DNA of 64,000 nt from Sphingomonas sp. Root241 (GTDB lineage: Bacteria; Pseudomonadota; Alphaproteobacteria; Sphingomonadales; Sphingomonadaceae), in NCBI RefSeq assembly GCF_001428865.1, contig NZ_LMIV01000001.1, forward strand, positions 1,921,997-1,985,996, given 5' to 3'. A program made the translations under genes and the position numbers. Of the stretch, positions 16,433-25,629 are shown one piece after another. Under the pieces are notes generated by a model. It was not told the origin of the DNA, did no database searches, and saw nothing but the letters and a program-made list of their open reading frames with translations. The first letter of the stretch is position 1. Every line of letters starts with the position of its first letter.

Positions 16433-16861
16433 ATGACCGACACCCTCCTCCGCTTCCGCGACGACGAGCCGCATGAGGAACCCGCGGTCTCGATCGACGC
16501 GTTCCTCGGCCAGTCCAACGCCACTGCGGTCCGCATCGAGGCCGGTGAGGACGCGCGCGCGCTGATCCCCTATCTCGATCGCCTCGCATTGGTCGAAATC
16601 GACTTCCCGCGCTTCCGCGACGGCCGCGGCTATTCCTCCGCGCGCATCCTCCGCGAGGCCGGCTACAAGGGCGAGATCCGCGCCTCGGGCGACGTGCTCG
16701 TCGACCAGATGCTGTTCATGCGCCGCTGCGGCTTCGACAGCTTCGCGCCTTATGCGCCGATCGACGAGGCGGTGCTCGCCGGCGCGCTCAACCGCTTCGA
16801 CTATGTCTATCAGCACGCGGCCGACAATGCGGTGCCGGTGTGGAAACTCCGCCATGGCTAA
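16433..16861 (+). CDS. DUF934 domain protein of the sulfate assimilation operon
   Basis: A 142-residue soluble protein with DFPRFRDGRGYSSARILRE (about 61-79) and GDVLVDQMLFMRRCGFDSF (about 87-105), both hallmark blocks of DUF934. The family sits next to cysI and cysH in alpha-, beta- and gammaproteobacteria and is annotated only as an oxidoreductase-associated protein of unknown biochemistry. Its ribosome binding site GGAG straddles the edge of the repeat. The stop region overlaps the start of cysH by eight bases. Confidence 0.88.
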   Translation: MTDTLLRFRDDEPHEEPAVSIDAFLGQSNATAVRIEAGEDARALIPYLDRLALVEIDFPRFRDGRGYSSARILREAGYKGEIRASGDVLVDQMLFMRRCGFDSFAPYAPIDEAVLAGALNRFDYVYQHAADNAVPVWKLRHG

Positions 16862-17633
16862 TGTCGCGGCCCGCAAGATCGACCGCCTGGACCTCGCCCC
16901 GCGCTTCACCGAGCAGGACGCGATCCGCCTGAACAACATGTTCCGCGGCAGCTCGACCGACGAGATGCTGCGCGCGGTGATCGGCGACCATATGGTTGGC
17001 GATCTTGCGGTGGTCTCGTCCTTCGGTGCCGAATCCGCCGCGTTGCTGCATCTCGTCGCCGCGATCGATCCGTCGATCCCCGTTCTCTTCCTCGATACCG
17101 GCCGGCATTTCCCCGAGACGCTCGCCTATCGTGACGAACTCGTCGCCCGGCTCGGCCTGAAGGACTTCCGCAACCTCCAGCCCGACCCGCAAGTCCTCGC
17201 CGCGCGCGACGCCAACGAGCTGCGCTGGTCGTACGACCCCGATGGCTGCTGCGAGATCCGCAAGGTCGTGCCGCTGGCCAAGGGGCTGGCGGCGTTCGAT
17301 GCCACCATCACTGGGCGGAAAGCGTTCCAGGCGAGCACCCGCAACGCGCTGCCCCGCTTCGAGCTCGACACTTCGGACGCCTCCGGCCGGCTCAAGGTCA
17401 ACCCGCTCGCCGACTGGACCCGCGCCGATCTGGACGCCTATTTCGCTGCGCATGATCTGCCGGTCCATCCGCTCGTCGCGAAAGGCTATCTCTCGATCGG
17501 CTGCGCTCCGTGCACCAGCGTGGTCAAGCCCGGCGAAGACCCCCGCGCCGGCCGCTGGCGCGGTTGGGACAAGACCGAATGCGGCATCCACACGCCGGTG
17601 AACGACGGCGACGTAGACCAGCCTTCGTTCTGA
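16854..17633 (+). CDS. cysH: phosphoadenylyl/adenylyl-sulfate reductase
   Basis: Reduces activated sulfate to sulfite with thioredoxin. The 259-residue protein has the PP-loop-type SSFGAESAALLHL (55-67) and the catalytic ECGIH (Cys243). It also has the [4Fe-4S] pairs Cys132-Cys133 (DGCCEIRK) and Cys217-x2-Cys220 (GCAPC). The cluster Cys pairs are the mark of the APS-using (assimilatory adenylyl-sulfate reductase) type rather than the classical PAPS enzyme. Start at 16854, overlapping the DUF934 end. cysD/cysN are not in the window. Confidence 0.93.
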   Translation: MANVAARKIDRLDLAPRFTEQDAIRLNNMFRGSSTDEMLRAVIGDHMVGDLAVVSSFGAESAALLHLVAAIDPSIPVLFLDTGRHFPETLAYRDELVARLGLKDFRNLQPDPQVLAARDANELRWSYDPDGCCEIRKVVPLAKGLAAFDATITGRKAFQASTRNALPRFELDTSDASGRLKVNPLADWTRADLDAYFAAHDLPVHPLVAKGYLSIGCAPCTSVVKPGEDPRAGRWRGWDKTECGIHTPVNDGDVDQPSF

Positions 17634-17639
17634 ACTCCC

Positions 17640-17662
17640 TTCCCTCTCCCAACCGGAGAGGA
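17640..17662. terminator. C/T-rich hairpin between convergent cysH and the DUF1521 gene
   Basis: CCTTCCCTCTCC and GGAGAGGAA form a short imperfect stem in the 37-base gap between the two converging stop codons. It may serve both transcripts; no T tract is obvious. It resembles the hairpin at 4583-4612. Confidence 0.35.
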
Positions 17663-17670
17663 ATATGTCC

Positions 17671-18528
17671 TCAGAACAGGATCGGCAGGCGCGGCAGGAT
17701 CTGGTTGCGCCCGCTGTCGCCGCGCGCCTCCGCGCCCAGGCTGCCGAACAGCATCGCGCCGCCAAGGAACGCGCCGAGCAGGAAGCTCAAGCTGGCCAAC
17801 GTCTCGCCGTCCGATGATCCCGGACCGAAGATCTGCCCCGGCTTCGTCAGGTTGAGATCGGCCTGGGTCGCGACTTCGCCGGTATAGGCCGAGCGCCAGC
17901 CCGCGCCGCTGTCATTCTCGTGCAGCACGAAGCCGTCGGCATTGGCGCGGTCCAGCGCGCGGCCGTCGCCGCCCATCGTGATCGAGAGATCGCCGAGCTT
18001 CTGCTGGCTCAGCCCCGTCACTTCGATCGCCTGATCGCCCTTGGTGATCGCCACCGAGCTGGCGAAATAGACGTTCGGATTGCCCTGGCCCTGCTCGGTG
18101 TTGATCGTGATCTTGGTGCCGTTGTCGAGCGTGAAGGTCGTCGTCCCCCAAAAGTCGTAGACGTGCTGGCCGTTCACATCGACATGCGGATCGCCCCAGA
18201 TCCGCGTCGTCTCGCCGGTATTGGCGTTGGTGATCGTCATCTCGCTGTTGTTCTCGTTGAGCTGCAGGCTGTATCCGTCGCCCAGATCGATCGAGGCCTT
18301 GCCCTCGGTACCCGTCTTCACCGTCCAGCTCGCCTGCGTCTCGCCGCCGCAGCGCGCATCGACGTTCCAGCCGCGCGGGAAGCAGGACGAGGCGAACGGC
18401 CCCGCGCCGAGCGGATTGAGCATCTTGCCCATGATCCCCGCCGCGAGCACGAAATTGGCCGAGGCCGATCCGGCGGCGAGCGCCTGGAATGCGCCCGAGA
18501 AAGCAGTGTTCGCAGCGATAGCGGTCAT
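17671..18528 (-). CDS. DUF1521 protein with predicted metal-induced autocleavage motif
   Basis: A 285-residue protein. Residues ~85-245 match the DUF1521 domain: TRIWGDPHVDVNGQHVYDFWGTTTFTLDNG, then GNPNVYFASSVAITKGD and a DGRALD...ADGFVL block. In the rhizobial effector NopE1 and a Vibrio homologue, this domain cuts itself between Asp and Pro of GD-PHVD when Ca2+ binds. The same site is intact here (Asp113-Pro114). No Sec signal is seen; the first 45 residues are Ala/Gly-rich and there is a hydrophobic stretch near the C-terminus. The start MTAIAANTAF has GGGGA upstream. The biological role is unknown. Confidence 0.82.
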   Translation of the reverse strand: MTAIAANTAFSGAFQALAAGSASANFVLAAGIMGKMLNPLGAGPFASSCFPRGWNVDARCGGETQASWTVKTGTEGKASIDLGDGYSLQLNENNSEMTITNANTGETTRIWGDPHVDVNGQHVYDFWGTTTFTLDNGTKITINTEQGQGNPNVYFASSVAITKGDQAIEVTGLSQQKLGDLSITMGGDGRALDRANADGFVLHENDSGAGWRSAYTGEVATQADLNLTKPGQIFGPGSSDGETLASLSFLLGAFLGGAMLFGSLGAEARGDSGRNQILPRLPILF

Positions 18529-18652
18529 GTCGCGTCCCCTGTGGGTGGTGAACAGGAGAGACGTTACGCCTCCGCCCCGATCCGCGCGCTCCGCATTCCG
18601 ACTAGACCCGCTAGTCGCTTCGATTAGTCGCACGTCCGCCCCGGTCCGCCGC

Positions 18653-19930
18653 TCAGCTCACCCAGGCGGCGATGTCCTCCTCCTGCGCCACCATCGCCAG
18701 CCCGTGCGCGATCGACGTCAATTCGCCGCCGCTGCCGATCCGCGCCTCGCCGAAGCGCCGCGCGAAGATCGCGCGGACCGCCGGGATCAGCGACGACCCG
18801 CCGGTCAGGAACACCCTGTCGATCGCCGCCTCGCTTGTGCCGGACGCTGCCAGCGCCCGGTCCACCGTCGCTTCGATCCGCGCGAGATCGGGCGCGATCC
18901 ACGCTTCGAACTGGTCGCGCCGCACCTCGGTGGTGATCTTCACGCCACCGCCCTCGAACCTGAATTCGGCCTGCGCCACGCTCGACAGCGCGCGCTTGAG
19001 CTTGCCCACCGCGTCGTACAGCCGGTAGCCGAGCTCGTTCTCGATGATCGCGATCATCCGCCCGATCGCCGCCGGCTCCTCGGCCGCGCGCTGGAGCTTG
19101 TGCAGCGCCTCCAGCGTCCGCCGGTTGCGCATCAGGGCCAGCCGCGACCAGTCGCCGAAATCGGCGAAATAGCCGCCCGGTATTTCCAGCACCTTGTCGA
19201 ACGAGCGATAATGGCTGCCTTTGCCGAGCAACGGCAGCACGAGCTGATCGACGATCCGGTAGTCGAAGCGGTCGCCCGCGATGCCGATCCCGGCATGCCC
19301 CAGCGCCGTGCAGCGTCGCGCCGACCCCGGTGCATCGACGCGCACCACCGAAAAGTCGCTGGTGCCTCCGCCGAAATCGGCGACGAGCAACGTCGCCGGA
19401 TCGCTCAGCCGCTTCGCGTAGCTGAACGCCGCGCCGATCGGCTCGTAGACATAATGGATCTCCGCGCCGAACCCCGCGAACATCGCGTCGTAACGCTCCC
19501 TCGCCAGCTTCGGATCGGGCCGGCTCCCGGCATATTCGATCGGCCTGCCCACCACGATGCGATCGGGCCGCTGGCCGAGCTTGCCGCCCGAATGCTCCGC
19601 CAGCTTGCGGAGGAAGGTTCTTCCCAGTTCCTCGAACCGCATCCTCTTGTCGAACACCGACGCGTGCTCGAACGCGGTGCTCGCCGCGACCGACTTGAAC
19701 GACTGGAGAAAGCGGCTGCCTTCGGGATATTCGAGATACTCCGCGATCGCCCAGGGCCCAGCCTCGACCTGCACTCCATTGTCTTCCCAGAAGCACAGGG
19801 CCGAGCGAAAAACCGCGCTGACCGCATCGGGCCCCGCAAACTCGACCATCTCCGGCCCCTCGCCGGGCCCGGCAAGCGCGACCACGCTGTTGGTCGTACC
19901 GAAATCGAGCCCGAGGGCATTGGCGGTCAC
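18653..19930 (-). CDS. Hsp70-family (YegD-like) ATPase
   Basis: A 425-residue actin/Hsp70-fold protein without the substrate-binding domain of DnaK. The nucleotide loops are LGLDFGTTNSVVAL (6-19), the adenosine-side VADFGGGTSDFSVV, and FLTGGSSLIPAVR near the C-terminus. It belongs to the short YegD-type Hsp70 proteins, whose clients are unknown. It is transcribed away from the TonB-dependent receptor; the 214 bases between them hold the promoters of both. Confidence 0.88.
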   Translation of the reverse strand: MTANALGLDFGTTNSVVALAGPGEGPEMVEFAGPDAVSAVFRSALCFWEDNGVQVEAGPWAIAEYLEYPEGSRFLQSFKSVAASTAFEHASVFDKRMRFEELGRTFLRKLAEHSGGKLGQRPDRIVVGRPIEYAGSRPDPKLARERYDAMFAGFGAEIHYVYEPIGAAFSYAKRLSDPATLLVADFGGGTSDFSVVRVDAPGSARRCTALGHAGIGIAGDRFDYRIVDQLVLPLLGKGSHYRSFDKVLEIPGGYFADFGDWSRLALMRNRRTLEALHKLQRAAEEPAAIGRMIAIIENELGYRLYDAVGKLKRALSSVAQAEFRFEGGGVKITTEVRRDQFEAWIAPDLARIEATVDRALAASGTSEAAIDRVFLTGGSSLIPAVRAIFARRFGEARIGSGGELTSIAHGLAMVAQEEDIAAWVS

Positions 19931-20144
19931 GCAAGGTCCAATCTGAAGGCGGAGGACGGAGCGCGCCTATGGCCACCGGAGCCGCTGGTCCGCAAGGGCG
20001 CGCGGCGGAAAATGTCGGCCCCCGCAATACCGTCACAACTCAGCACGAATTCGTCACGTAACCGCAACGAGCCCGTCACCGCGTCAGCGCAAATCCCTCC
20101 TAACGCCGCCCCAGCTGCATTTCGCATCTGCAGCAATTTGGGGA

Positions 20145-22718
20145 ATGAAAAAGATGACTCGCACGTCGGTTTCGCTGTTGGCCTTGACGATTTCGCTGCT
20201 CCTGCCCGCCGCCGCAATGGCCCAGGATACCGACACAGCCGGCCCCACCCCGCCGGCAGAAGCCGCGCCCCCGGAAACCACGGATCCGTCCGCCATCGTC
20301 GTCACCGGCCGCGAGACCCGCACCTCGGTGGTGCTGCCCGGCACCGAGATGCAGAAGATCCTCCCTGGCGTCAGCCCGTTGAAGGCGATCCAGACGTTGC
20401 CGGGCGTGCTCTACATCACCGCCGATCCCTGGGGCTATAACGAGCAGAACGCCCAGATCTTCATCCACGGCTTCGCCGGCAACCAGCTCGGCTACACGAT
20501 GGACGGCATTCCGCTCGGCGATCAGAGCTACGGCAATTACAACGGCCTCTCGCCGCAACGCGCAGTGATCTCGGAGAATGTCGGCCGGGTCGTCGTGTCG
20601 ACCGGCGCAGGCGATCTCGCCACCGCATCGAACAGCAATCTCGGCGGCACCGTCGAGACCTATTCCTCCGACCCGCGGCCCACGTTCGGCATCGACCTGG
20701 CCCAGACCATCGGCAGCTACGACACCTCGCGCACCTTCGCCCGGGTCGATACCGGCACCTTCGGCGGCAACAATTCGGCCTATATCTCGGCCGCCCGCCA
20801 GCGCGCCCGCGCCTGGGATTTCCGGGGCTATCAGGGTGGCTGGCAGGCCAATGCCAAGTTCGTCCATGACGATTCGATCGGCAAGCTGACGCTCTATTTC
20901 GACTATAACGACATGACCCAGCCGAACGAGGACTCCACGGTCTTCTTCAAGCCCTCCGCAGGGAATACGGCCACCCCGGTCCAGCTCTACACGCCCTATA
21001 CCAAGCCGTTCTTCTATCCCGAGTTCGACACCTACCGGAATTCGTACCTCAGCCCGCTCGGCAATTCGCCCGCGACGGAAGGCAGCAATTACCGCAATTA
21101 CTATTCGGACGCGCAGCGCACCGACTATCTCGCTTATGGCCGCTACGACGCGCATTTCTCGGACAAGGTCACCTTGTCGACCACCGCCTATTTCCACCAC
21201 AATGACGGCGCCGGCGTCGTCGCCGGCCCGCTCGGCCAGTCGATCACCACCGCGCAGCCCTATCTCGACCCTGCCTATGCGAGCCTTCCGGCCAATTGCC
21301 GCTTCACTGCCAACGCCAACGGCGTACGCTCCGCCGCCTGCACCGCGCTGACTCCGGCCCAGGCGGCCGCGGCCGGCGCGGCCCTGGTCGCGGCAACCGG
21401 CGGCTCGGGCCTGATCACCCGCACCACCGAATACCGGATCGATCGCTACGGCGTGATCTCCGCGCTCGCCATCGACCTCGGCGCGCACAATATCGAGATC
21501 GGCGGCTGGTTCGAGCATAACAGCACCACCCAGTGGCGCCGCTGGTACGGCGTCGATGCCGCCGATCCCGCCTCGAGCACGCCCTATATCCGCCCGCTCG
21601 AGGCCGCGCAGCCGCTGTTCACCCAATATCAGGGCGAGGCACGCATCAATCAGCTACAGCTCCATGTGCAGGACAGCTGGCACGTATTCGATCCGCTCCG
21701 CGTCCAGTTCGGCTTCAAGACCAGCGCGCAATGGGCCAATGGCTGGTTCCCGGTGCAGCCGAAGGTCGGTTCGCTCTCCGGCCTCACCGGAGGCCTGCCG
21801 CAGGGCAAGATCGACACCAAGAACTGGTTCCTGCCCGCGGTCGGCGCGACCTGGGATTTCAACGGCCACGAGCAGGTCTATTTCAACGTCCAGAAGAACC
21901 TGCGCCAGTATCCGGCCTATCTCGCCGGCGGCGGCGGCCCATGGTTCACCGGCAGCCAGGCGGCGTTCGATGCCTTTGCCGACGAGGGCAAGCCCGAGAG
22001 CAGCTGGACCTATGAGGGAGGCCTGCGCACCAGCCGCAGCCTGGCAAGCGACGTCAGCATCAACGCGCAGATCAATTACTACCACGTCGTCTTCAACAAC
22101 CGCCTGCTCGCCATCTCGACCAATCCGGGCGGCATCGCCGGCGGCGGCATCACCGGCGGCACGTCGATCCTCGTCAATGTCGGCGACGTCCATACCGATG
22201 GCGTCGATGCCGCCTTCACCCTGCGCGTCGGCGCCTTCTCGCTCTACAACGCCACGTCGTACAATCTGTCCAAATATCAGAGCGACTATACGTCCACCGC
22301 GTCGGGCATCGGCGCCGCCACCGGAACCTGCATCGGCGGCTATCTCGTCACCGCCGGCGTGGTGCCGACCTGCGGCAAGCAGCTGCCCGGCACGCCGAAA
22401 TGGATGAACAAGAGCGTCGCGACGCTGGCGATCGGCCCCATCGAGGCGCAGGTGATCGGCGACTATGTCGGCCGCCGCTACGCCACCTTCTCCAACGACG
22501 CGAGCGTGCCGTCCTATTTCCTGACTTCGTTCCGCTTGGCCGCCCGCATGCCCGACGGCATCCTGCCGCTCCGCAAGGCGGAAGTCGCACTCAACATCAC
22601 CAATCTGATGGACAAGAAGGGCGTATCGACCCTGTCGGTTGGCTCGGCCACCAACGGCTATTCCGCCTATCCGATCGCACCTCGCCAGTGGTTCCTGACC
22701 TTGTCGGCGGCGTATTGA
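20145..22718 (+). CDS. TonB-dependent outer-membrane receptor
   Basis: An 857-residue receptor. The signal peptide is residues 1-26, ending AAAMAQ. A TonB-box-like region SAIVVTGRE is near 49-57, and the plug domain follows (residues ~60-170; LPGVLYITADPWGYNEQNAQIFIHGF, TMDGIPLGD). The barrel ends in the aromatic residue of RQWFLTLSAAY. It takes a substrate across the outer membrane with energy from TonB-ExbBD. The ligand is not evident; no siderophore, cobalamin or SusD partner gene is adjacent. GGGGA precedes the ATG closely; MTRTSV at 20154 is an alternative start. Confidence 0.92.
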   Translation: MKKMTRTSVSLLALTISLLLPAAAMAQDTDTAGPTPPAEAAPPETTDPSAIVVTGRETRTSVVLPGTEMQKILPGVSPLKAIQTLPGVLYITADPWGYNEQNAQIFIHGFAGNQLGYTMDGIPLGDQSYGNYNGLSPQRAVISENVGRVVVSTGAGDLATASNSNLGGTVETYSSDPRPTFGIDLAQTIGSYDTSRTFARVDTGTFGGNNSAYISAARQRARAWDFRGYQGGWQANAKFVHDDSIGKLTLYFDYNDMTQPNEDSTVFFKPSAGNTATPVQLYTPYTKPFFYPEFDTYRNSYLSPLGNSPATEGSNYRNYYSDAQRTDYLAYGRYDAHFSDKVTLSTTAYFHHNDGAGVVAGPLGQSITTAQPYLDPAYASLPANCRFTANANGVRSAACTALTPAQAAAAGAALVAATGGSGLITRTTEYRIDRYGVISALAIDLGAHNIEIGGWFEHNSTTQWRRWYGVDAADPASSTPYIRPLEAAQPLFTQYQGEARINQLQLHVQDSWHVFDPLRVQFGFKTSAQWANGWFPVQPKVGSLSGLTGGLPQGKIDTKNWFLPAVGATWDFNGHEQVYFNVQKNLRQYPAYLAGGGGPWFTGSQAAFDAFADEGKPESSWTYEGGLRTSRSLASDVSINAQINYYHVVFNNRLLAISTNPGGIAGGGITGGTSILVNVGDVHTDGVDAAFTLRVGAFSLYNATSYNLSKYQSDYTSTASGIGAATGTCIGGYLVTAGVVPTCGKQLPGTPKWMNKSVATLAIGPIEAQVIGDYVGRRYATFSNDASVPSYFLTSFRLAARMPDGILPLRKAEVALNITNLMDKKGVSTLSVGSATNGYSAYPIAPRQWFLTLSAAY

Positions 22719-22774
22719 GGACGAAGGAAGCGGTCGGCTGGGAACCGACCGCTCCCGCGCCGCAGCCATTTAGT

Positions 22775-22843
22775 GCTCCTGCGAAGGAGGAGCCCAGGCT
22801 CATGCAGTTCTTCGCCATCCTGGGCTCCTGTCTTCGCAGGAAC
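22775..22843. repeat. inverted repeat CCTGCGAAG...GAGCCCAGG
   Basis: GCTCCTGCGAAGGAGGAGCCCAGG (as arms 22775-22798 and 22819-22843, one with a small indel) brackets 20 bases. This is a third palindromic family, 57 bases after the receptor stop codon. Confidence 0.75.
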
Positions 22844-22910
22844 GCGAGTTGGGAAGGTTAGCTAACGCCCCACTAGCGGACATTGGTGTGGCCCGGGCAT
22901 TGTGCGACTG

Positions 22911-23153
22911 ATGATCTCGCGAACTCAACTCATGTTGGCCCTTGCGGGCGGGGTATTTATAGCGGCGTGCGTCTATGTCGGTTACGCGAATGAGCTGCTG
23001 AAAGGCCTCATTTCGCCTCGGGATCGCGTCGTCTTGCTTTGTGGCTTTCTCTTAGGCGCCGGAGCTGTTTCGCGGTGGATCGTGGCTCTCGATCTTCGAC
23101 GAAATATGAAGCGGATCAGGCGAGCAAGGGCCGCGCGCGGGAACGTCCGCTAA
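22911..23153 (+). CDS. small membrane protein, hypothetical
   Basis: I do not recognise it. From the ATG at 22911 (a GTG at 22902 is also in frame) it encodes 80 residues. There are two hydrophobic segments (about 7-24 and 40-58) and a basic tail KRIRRARAARGNVR. Third-position GC is clearly lower than in neighbours (gta, ttt, ata, tta codons), so it may be acquired or weakly expressed. There is no good ribosome binding site. Confidence 0.4.
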   Translation: MISRTQLMLALAGGVFIAACVYVGYANELLKGLISPRDRVVLLCGFLLGAGAVSRWIVALDLRRNMKRIRRARAARGNVR

Positions 23154-23406
23154 CCACCAATTCCAGCCATTCGCGTGCCGGCAGCCGACGCTGGAATTCT
23201 GGCCGGTTTGACAAGCTAGGCACAACGGCACATCTCTCGGGCATGACGTATCGCCAACCTCTTCTGCGATACCGCGTTCATGCGGGGCAACTCCTGGCGG
23301 GCGACTAGCCCCGGGCTTCTCCAGGCAGGTTCCCGGAAGCCCGGGGATCGAAAGCGAGCCAATCGGTTCGTCGGCGAAAAGGCCGCATTGCCTGAGAGTC
23401 CACCAC

Positions 23407-23808
23407 ATGAACAACCTGCACACGGCTGTCAGTCGGCCCCCCATCCTGATGATCGACGCGGAAGCGGAGACGCTCACCGACCTCGCCCTCAGCGTCGAAC
23501 GCCGCATGCCTGCGGTCAGCGCGCTGCTCCTCCGCGAAGCGGAACGCGCCCGGCTGTACAGCGCCGCCAAAATTCCCGCCGACGTGATCACGATGGGATC
23601 GCAAGTCGAGTTTCTCGACGATAGCAGCGATGACCGGCGAACGGTCACGCTGGTTTATCCCCGTGACGCCGACATCGCCGAAGGGCGTATCTCGATCCTC
23701 ACGCCGGTCGGCGCGGCGTTGATCGGCTTGCGCACGGGACAATCCATTCTCTGGCCCGATCGCTGCCTAACCGTCCTCGACGTCCGTCAATGCCCAACGG
23801 CGCATTAG
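23407..23808 (+). CDS. rnk: nucleoside diphosphate kinase regulator Rnk-like, GreA/GreB family
   Basis: A 133-residue protein: a short N-terminal region PPILMIDAEAETLTDLAL, then the GreA/GreB-type C-terminal domain with VITMGSQVEFLDD and LVYPRDADIAEGRISILTPVGAALIGLRTGQSI. Rnk binds RNA polymerase near the secondary channel without the long Gre coiled coil. It affects nucleoside diphosphate kinase and alginate levels in other bacteria. The 253 bases upstream are non-coding and contain an imperfect hairpin around 23157-23200. Confidence 0.85.
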   Translation: MNNLHTAVSRPPILMIDAEAETLTDLALSVERRMPAVSALLLREAERARLYSAAKIPADVITMGSQVEFLDDSSDDRRTVTLVYPRDADIAEGRISILTPVGAALIGLRTGQSILWPDRCLTVLDVRQCPTAH

Positions 23809-23945
23809 CAGCCGGCGACGGCTGGCGAATGGGACGCCAACGAGTCTCTAAGCGACGGCTAATCATCAATTCCCGCCGTTCGTTGGCGGTCTCTCATTGA
23901 ATTAGCATTCCTGAGACTCGCGATCCCGCAATCATCGCCATTGCA

Positions 23946-24701
23946 TCAGTTGCCCGCGGGCGGGCGCATTGCCTCAATACTCGCCAGCCACGCCGACGAC
24001 GAGACGAGCCGCGCAGCCGCGATCCCGCGGACTGCGTTCTCCAGCAGGCCGCGATTGCGGTAGCTGCCGATCACGAGCACGCGCTTGCCCGGCCGCGAGC
24101 GGACCGTGCGAGTCACGACCTGCGCCATTTCGTCATCCCAGGCGGACTGCACGGTCGCGAAAGCCGGGCCGACGATCGCGGCCCTTAGTGCAACATGGCT
24201 GTCGACCATGCGTGCGGTGGTCTCGTCCTGAGTCTGGCTCGGGCGCCGCCAATAAGCGAGCAACGCCGTTTCCAGCGCCTCGTCGAACGCGGTCAGCGCG
24301 GCCGCGCCTTGCGGGTCGCTCCGGCCGAGCGCGGCGAAGGCGGCGCCCGCCGCGCCGGCGAGCGCCTCGAAGCGCTTGCCGCCCGGCTCCATCGCCACGG
24401 CCTCCGCTCCGCTGGCGCCGAGCCAGGGCCAGACCATCCTGGGATATTCCGGGCGGCCGGGCGTGTCGGTAGGGCCGGCCAGTTCGTCGGGGCGCACCTC
24501 CAGCACGACGACATCGGGCCGGAATGTCTCGAGGATCTGCCGCAGCCGATCATAGCCGAAGCTTTCCTCACGTGCGTGCAGATCATGCAAGGCGCCGAGC
24601 ACCAGCACCGCGTCGGGGCGCGGCGCGGTTTGGGCATGCGCGGGAAGCGCGGAGAGAAGGACGGCGGCGAACGCCAGCGGACGAAGACGATGGAAGATCA
24701 T
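23946..24701 (-). CDS. exported protein of unknown family
   Basis: I chose the ATG at 24701 because it begins a good Sec signal peptide, MIFHRLRPLAFAAVLLSALPAHAQ; a GTG at 24728 is also in frame. The mature ~227 residues contain DAVLVLGALHDLH, FRPDVVVLEVRPDEL and KRVLVIGSYRNRGLLENAVR. The layout of a His/Glu-bearing start and a closing RG helix recalls TraB/PrgY/DUF5694-like or erythromycin-esterase-type proteins, but I cannot place it securely. It is 79 bases downstream of the LytTR regulator on the same strand and is its likely partner gene. Confidence 0.6.
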   Translation of the reverse strand: MIFHRLRPLAFAAVLLSALPAHAQTAPRPDAVLVLGALHDLHAREESFGYDRLRQILETFRPDVVVLEVRPDELAGPTDTPGRPEYPRMVWPWLGASGAEAVAMEPGGKRFEALAGAAGAAFAALGRSDPQGAAALTAFDEALETALLAYWRRPSQTQDETTARMVDSHVALRAAIVGPAFATVQSAWDDEMAQVVTRTVRSRPGKRVLVIGSYRNRGLLENAVRGIAAARLVSSSAWLASIEAMRPPAGN

Positions 24702-24780
24702 GCGCCGGACCTGCGGCACCCGCCCCACTCAGGCACGGCCAAATCGCCGAGCGGGATCGCCTTTCCGCCGGCCGGGACGA

Positions 24781-25629
24781 TCAGCCCAGCGCCGCCCAGC
24801 CGGAGAGCGCCCGCCGATAGCGGCGGCTGAGGCGAACGGTTGCTCCGCCGGCGAGTTCGAGAAGCGCATCGCCCCGCCCGAGGCGCTGGACCGCGCGCAC
24901 CTTGTCCAGCCGGACGATAGCGGTGCGGTGTACGCGCGCGAACTCCGACGGGGGCAAGGCGGTGCCGAACGCCGACAGCGAACTGTCGACCAGCATGGTT
25001 CCGGCGCCGGTATGGACCTCGACATAGTCACCGGCCGTCGCGACCCACTCGATTGCTTCGAGCGGAACATGCTGCCGCCGGCCGCCAGTGCGCACCCACA
25101 GCCCTCCGATTGCCGCTGCAGGCGGCGCCTCGACCGACTCCCGCACCGCCGCCGCCGCCGCGCGCCGGCGATGCAGCACGGCGATCGCCACGATGGTCGC
25201 ATAAGCCAGCGCGCCCGTATCCATATTGGCGGCGAGGACCCAGGGTATCATCTCGCCTGGTGAGGAAAAGGTCCGGCCGTAGACCGGCCAGTAGACGACG
25301 CTGAACAGTCCCACATGGATCAGCAGCGCCAGCGGCAGCCCCAGCACCAGCGCCGCGCCCCGAATGTGCCGCGAACCGCCGGCCGCCAGTATTCGGCGCG
25401 CACTCTCGAGGAAGACGGGCCCGAGCAGCGCCCAGGCAGAATAGATCGCCGCCGTGTAACCAAGTGCCGGCCAGAACGGCTGCGGACGCTCCTGCAGCAC
25501 GCCGAGCGCCTGGGTTTTCAGCGTGACCAGCACAGTGAGCGCGAACCATGGGAGGACGCCGACCAGAAACAGGTTCCGTACCCGCAGGCGGCGGGAGGTC
25601 GTCAACAAGGCCTGCGCAGTGCGGGTCAT
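24781..25629 (-). CDS. membrane-anchored LytTR transcriptional regulator
   Basis: A 282-residue protein with four hydrophobic segments in the first ~160 residues (about 20-37, 52-72, 88-112, 138-152). A C-terminal LytTR DNA-binding domain follows from ~185: HVPLEAIEWVATAGDYVEVHTGAG, then FARVHRTAIVRLDKVRAV and LSRRYRRALSG. Membrane LytTR proteins sense envelope or quorum-like cues without a separate kinase. Probably it autoregulates itself and the gene downstream; that is inference. The 266 bases upstream are AT-richer than average. Confidence 0.85.
   Translation of the reverse strand: MTRTAQALLTTSRRLRVRNLFLVGVLPWFALTVLVTLKTQALGVLQERPQPFWPALGYTAAIYSAWALLGPVFLESARRILAAGGSRHIRGAALVLGLPLALLIHVGLFSVVYWPVYGRTFSSPGEMIPWVLAANMDTGALAYATIVAIAVLHRRRAAAAAVRESVEAPPAAAIGGLWVRTGGRRQHVPLEAIEWVATAGDYVEVHTGAGTMLVDSSLSAFGTALPPSEFARVHRTAIVRLDKVRAVQRLGRGDALLELAGGATVRLSRRYRRALSGWAALG

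Noticed and set aside
19931..20144. Possible cobalamin or other riboswitch before the TonB-dependent receptor
   Set aside because: No conserved B12-box-like or other riboswitch core could be found by eye; the region shows only plain intergenic sequence.
18221..20440. A 739-codon plus-strand frame overlapping the DUF1521 and Hsp70-like genes
   Set aside because: It covers two well-supported minus-strand genes and part of the receptor promoter region, and contains no recognisable domain.
23150..23900. Similar short stretches near 23150-23180 and 23855-23885 around rnk
   Set aside because: They share about 20 of 26 bases (…CAATTCC(A/C)(G/C)CC(A/G)TTCG…), but the match is too short and degraded to define a repeat or insertion boundary.
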